Source: Asterella californica (Eukaryota > Streptophyta > Marchantiopsida > Marchantiales > Aytoniaceae). Taken from it: 64,000 nucleotides of DNA. The stretch lies in NCBI GenBank assembly GCA_036924285.1, contig JAYKYS010000010.1, positions 11,197,001 through 11,261,000 on the forward strand. Reading direction: 5' to 3'. Shown in pieces: positions 60,719 to 64,000 of the stretch (position 1 is its first letter; each line of letters starts with the position of its first letter). The position numbers and the translations under genes are program-made. The notes beneath the pieces were generated by a model. The model made no database searches. It had not been told where the DNA came from and saw nothing but the letters and a program-made list of their open reading frames with translations.

Positions 60719-61476
60719 GAGAAAAGGGCGATAGTGGCCGTGAAGGTTTATTGTTTTGTCGCAAATCCGAGCCATCCACTCGGTCGTGACAAAACCCGCC
60801 CTTCTAAGGGCCGCAGTAAAGCTACTCGCTCTATACCAACTACAGTTAGACTTGCTATCTCTACTATCTCTAGAGTTGGTCGTGAACCGGTTGTTGTACA
60901 TCGACGCTGCGCCTGCCGGGCCAACTTGCGTCTACTCTTTCTAACCGACGTCCAGGTCGACCGGTTATCGTGCTTCCTCCACTTGTTCGGCCACTTGTCC
61001 TCGCTCTCCTTACGATTCTCCTTCTTCGTACATGTCCTCTCGTTCTTGCACAGGAGACGAGCGGTGTGGCCGTCGTTACGGTTAGTGTACTTCCCAAATC
61101 TCTTCCGCCGAGACATGGAGCTGGTCCTCGTCTTTCTCGTCACCAGGTCGATCGTCTTCCGCGGTCTCTGATTGCACCGCTTATGCTCGACGTTCCTCGC
61201 GCAATTCCTCATCTGGATGATCCTCAGGTGCGATCCTCTCTCTCTCGATTCTTTCGATGGAGTCGTGCCGCTCACTTTCAGGGTTTCCAATTACCCTTCC
61301 GTTGTCAACAACGTGCTCACAGGTATGATTCGTGATCCCCCTCATGACTCTCGCAATTGTACATCGATTGTGCATCATCGTCATTGTCTCTTGAATCTTT
61401 TCCAGCCTGTCGCTGATCTTAACGTTGTCCGCTCTGCCATTCCGTCTTATCTTCGCCATCGTATAGGCCTGGTGGA

Positions 61477-64000
61477 TCAGCACTTCCATTGGTATCTCGA
61501 TCCTTTTTTTTCGAATTGTAGCTCGTTTCTTTCCTTCCAAATCGCTTTCATGATCACAATCGTCATGAATTGACTCGCACCCCGTTGCTTCTGCCAGATT
61601 TCATCGAACAAGGATATTAGGTTCGTCAGTTGGAAGCCTTCACCCTCCAGACCGCTAGTCAACATCAGCAGCTTTTCCCATTTCTTAGCCGCGTATCTAC
61701 ACTCGAAAAACATGTGTGTCATGTTCTCGTCATCCCTTCCACATCTCGCACATATTGCTTCGCAGAGTCCAGATTTAGCTAAACGCACTGCAGTGGGGAA
61801 GCCGTGTTGGAAGACTTTCCATAACCAGATCTGGTCTTGTGATCCTATCAGTGACGTCCACAGTCTCCGTAGTCGCTTTTTCCACCGCGCCTTCGAATCC
61901 TCTCTTCTCCATCGTAGGTTCAGTTTCACCACACCCTCCGGCTCTTCCCTTAGCATTAGTCTCCAGAGTTTAGTCGGTTGGCTCCAACCTTGTATTCGCC
62001 TTGTACCGATTATCCATTGCCAGCTGTTTTCGTCCTCCAGGTTTCTTGGCTCATCTGTCAGCTGGAACATGTTCATCCAGTTCGTTGTTGTATTGTGCTG
62101 GTACTCCGTTCTTCTATTCTCCCTTTTGATCCATGTTACCAGCTGACCTATTGAGTGGAGTGTATGTCGCCTGGCAGATTGTATCATGGCTCTCGCTTCT
62201 GCCACTCCCAGCCATCCTTCGGTCGTTGCTATCATCAGTACCTTGCCGGCCGGTGTGGACTTCTCGAATTCTCTTGGTGGCGGACTCAGCTGAAGTTTCG
62301 TTCTCGCTTCCATCCAAACTGCCATCATTGATTTCAGTGTGGGCATTTTTCTCAGACCGTTGACCTGATTTGTTAACATCAGTTCTTGAGCCGTCCAGTG
62401 AATCTCCTCTTTCTGCAGTCCGATGTGGCTCTTCTTCTTGACACGATGGGCTTCCTGGATCATTACCTCGGCCATCTTCACCCAATCTTCATCTTTGTGG
62501 TCCATGATTTTGGAGCAATGTGTCAGCATTGCCGCTTTACTTTGCTGGCTGAATTGTATCAAGTCCAGTCCTCCCTCTCTTTTGGCCGCTTGGAAGTCTT
62601 TCCAAGCTATCAGAGGTATCTTCTGTTGGCCCTGTTTATTTTCCCCCCACACAAACTCTCTGCATATCTTTTCGAGGCTATCCGTGCCGTATTTCGGCAG
62701 TGCCACCCCTGTGAAGAGGTGTATTGGCATTGCTTTCAAGATGTGTTTTACGATGATTAGTCTTCCTGCGAAGGAGAGCGATCTATATGCCCAGTAGCTC
62801 AGCTTCTTCCTGACTTTTTGCTCTATGAATTGCAGGTGATTCTGTGGGCTTAGGTTCCTACCTATCGGATATCCCAGATATCGGATGACTTCTCCTTGTT
62901 TGGCGATATGGCAGCCACTGCGCTCCATCCATTCCGGTGTCTCACTGATGCCCATGGGTAACAATGTCGACTTCCTGAGGTTCAGTTTTGCTCCGAAGAT
63001 TTTTTCATACCATTGTATGGCACTCTGTACCTCCTCGAAGTTTCCTTCCGTTGCTTGTAGGTGTATCCCTGTGTCGTCGGCAAAGAATTGATGCAGGAGA
63101 GACTTTCCTTCGTTGAACTTTATCCCTTGGATTTCTCCCTTCTGTTCCTTCTCTTCCAAAATGGCCATCAGGGGTGCCGTCGCGATGGCGAAGAGCAGTG
63201 GCGCTAAAGGACATCCCTGGCGCACTCCCCTCTCCAGGTTGATCTCCGCTGTGAAGTCCCCGTGTAAGTGCACCTTAGATGTAGCATTTTGTATAAGTCC
63301 TTTTGTCAGCTGGACAAATGTTGGATCTATATTTAATGCTTCCATCGTTTCTCATAGGTAGGTGTGGTTAACACGATCATATGCCTTCTCGAAATCCAAT
63401 TTGAGGAACACCGACGGTATCTTCTGATGTTCCACCCACTCCTGACCCATCTTGAACGCCAAGATGTTGTCCGAAATGTTCCTCTCTCTGATGAAGCCCT
63501 TCTGTCTGTTGTCGATCAGCTCTGGTAGATCCGTTCTCAGTCTGTTTGCCATCAGTTTTGCTATGATCTTGTATGCTAGGTTTAGCATCGAGATCGGTCG
63601 CCAGTTGCGTAGTCTTTGCAGTTCCCCTTCTTTCGGTATTAATTTAATAACACCCTGTTTGGCTGTCCCCGTAAGAATTTGTGTCCGCCAGAAGCTGTAA
63701 ATCATCTCCCGCAGTACTGGTTCCATCTCTGTCCCCATCGCCTTGAGTACCTCCACAGTCATTCCATCCAACCCGGGTGACTTGTCTGATTTCAGATCAG
63801 CTATAATCCCTTCTATCTCTTCCTGTGATGGCTTCGCTCTCAGTTTACGGTTTTGTGCTTCAGACATCCTTGTCGTGAGCAGGTTGAGCGCCTTTTTTCT
63901 CAGGTTGACTTCCTGTTCTACCTCATTGTCTTTGGTAAAAAGACGTTGATAGTAGTTCTGTACTTCTTTTGTGATTTCGTACCGCTTCGTGAGCCATACC
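61477..64000 (-). pseudogene. LINE ORF2: reverse transcriptase, nearly intact
   Basis: The frame is open from the window edge (YYQRLFTKDNEVEQEV) and carries the full RT order: SDKSPGLDGMTVEVLKAM, GVIKLIPKEGELQRLRNWRP, GFIRERNISDNILAFKMGQE, VFLKLDFEKAYDRVNH, GVRQGCPLAPLLFAIATAPL, HQFFADDTGIHL with the catalytic DD, then YLGYPIGRN and AYRSLSFAGRLIIVKHILKA. The C-terminal zf-RVT region has WKVFQHGFPTAVRLAKSGLC, CARCGRDDENMTHMFFEC. One TGA at 63354-63352 stands where tryptophan is likely (TYL-stop-ETMEALNI). A shift at an A8 run (61511-61504) probably cuts the last part; the frame continuing from it (61540-61181) stays open. The upstream endonuclease is outside the window. Confidence 0.92.

Larger units (their letters stand above)
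60664..64000 (-). mobile_element. L1-like LINE, 3' part, extends beyond window
   Basis: The element runs from the poly(A) tail at 60664 through a 3' region of about 750 bp and ORF2 to the window edge. ORF1 and the 5' end would be beyond 64000, and so would the second target duplication. The long 3' region still contains open stretches on the minus strand (61290-60748), rich in Arg and Lys, that may be the end of the protein in a shifted frame. Confidence 0.9.

Noticed and set aside
60748..61290. Arg/Lys-rich minus-strand open frame of 180 codons with GHTARLLCK, a possible CCHC knuckle
   Set aside because: The Cys and His spacing does not fit CX2CX4HX4C, and the frame lies in the LINE 3' region. 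It is more likely a shifted tail of ORF2 or chance.

Overview
This window looks like nuclear DNA of a land plant. It holds two recognisable host genes: an intron-bearing CBSX6-type CBS-domain gene and an NPF (nitrate/peptide) transporter. Almost everything else is transposable-element debris. The families seen (a gag-like coiled-coil element saturated with GAAGAC/GTCTTC, an RT family with a PSLxDDTxxxGP-type core, a replitron-like HUH endonuclease, a Ty3 chromovirus, an L1-like LINE and a TTF-finger hAT) suggest an early-diverging land plant such as a bryophyte more than an angiosperm. That placement is inference from family recall, not a computed result. No rRNA, canonical tRNA, organellar gene or CRISPR array is visible.

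Layout: 0-1.5 kb is a probably spliced HUH/Rep endonuclease gene. 3.27 kb carries a perfect 31-bp hairpin. 4.7-7.8 kb is a decayed reverse-transcriptase element. 10.2-12.5 kb is CBSX6 (three exons, about 414 residues). 13.3-25.1 kb is a nest of one element family, here called E: a broken copy E1, a large inverted 5' segment, a full copy E2 (18720-24042), and a minus-strand fragment E4 that E2 appears to have entered. 25.1-38.0 kb holds gag debris and then a Ty3 chromovirus (gag, protease, RT, RNase H, integrase, chromodomain). The chromovirus RT is split by another full E copy, E3 (29319-35140), with a 5-bp target duplication. 38-49 kb is AT-rich with an RT-element fragment and a second copy of the LTR/leader-like repeat (42.2-44.0 kb, inverted). 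49.7-51.7 kb is a decayed hAT transposase. 52-58 kb is AT-rich with small tandem repeats and tRNA-like pieces, followed by a fold-back at 58.2-58.6 kb. 59.0-60.66 kb is the 3' part of an NPF gene, cut inside a coding exon by the poly(A) tail of a LINE whose ORF2 fills the rest of the window to 64 kb.

The strongest lead for something undescribed is family E. Its copies are 5.3-5.8 kb, with TGTGGTGCC...GACACTACA ends and 5-bp target duplications. They have no long terminal repeats that I can find. They encode a two-part coiled-coil protein with a stop codon recurring in the same three-codon window in all four copies, and they carry a very high density of one hexamer on both strands. The second lead is the plant HUH endonuclease at the left edge. 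The third is the LINE that reads without a stop into an NPF exon.

Functionally, only CBSX6 looks intact. The NPF locus is disrupted within the visible part, and its 5' exons would lie beyond the window. Nesting gives a relative order: Ty3 chromovirus before E3, E4 before E2, NPF before LINE.
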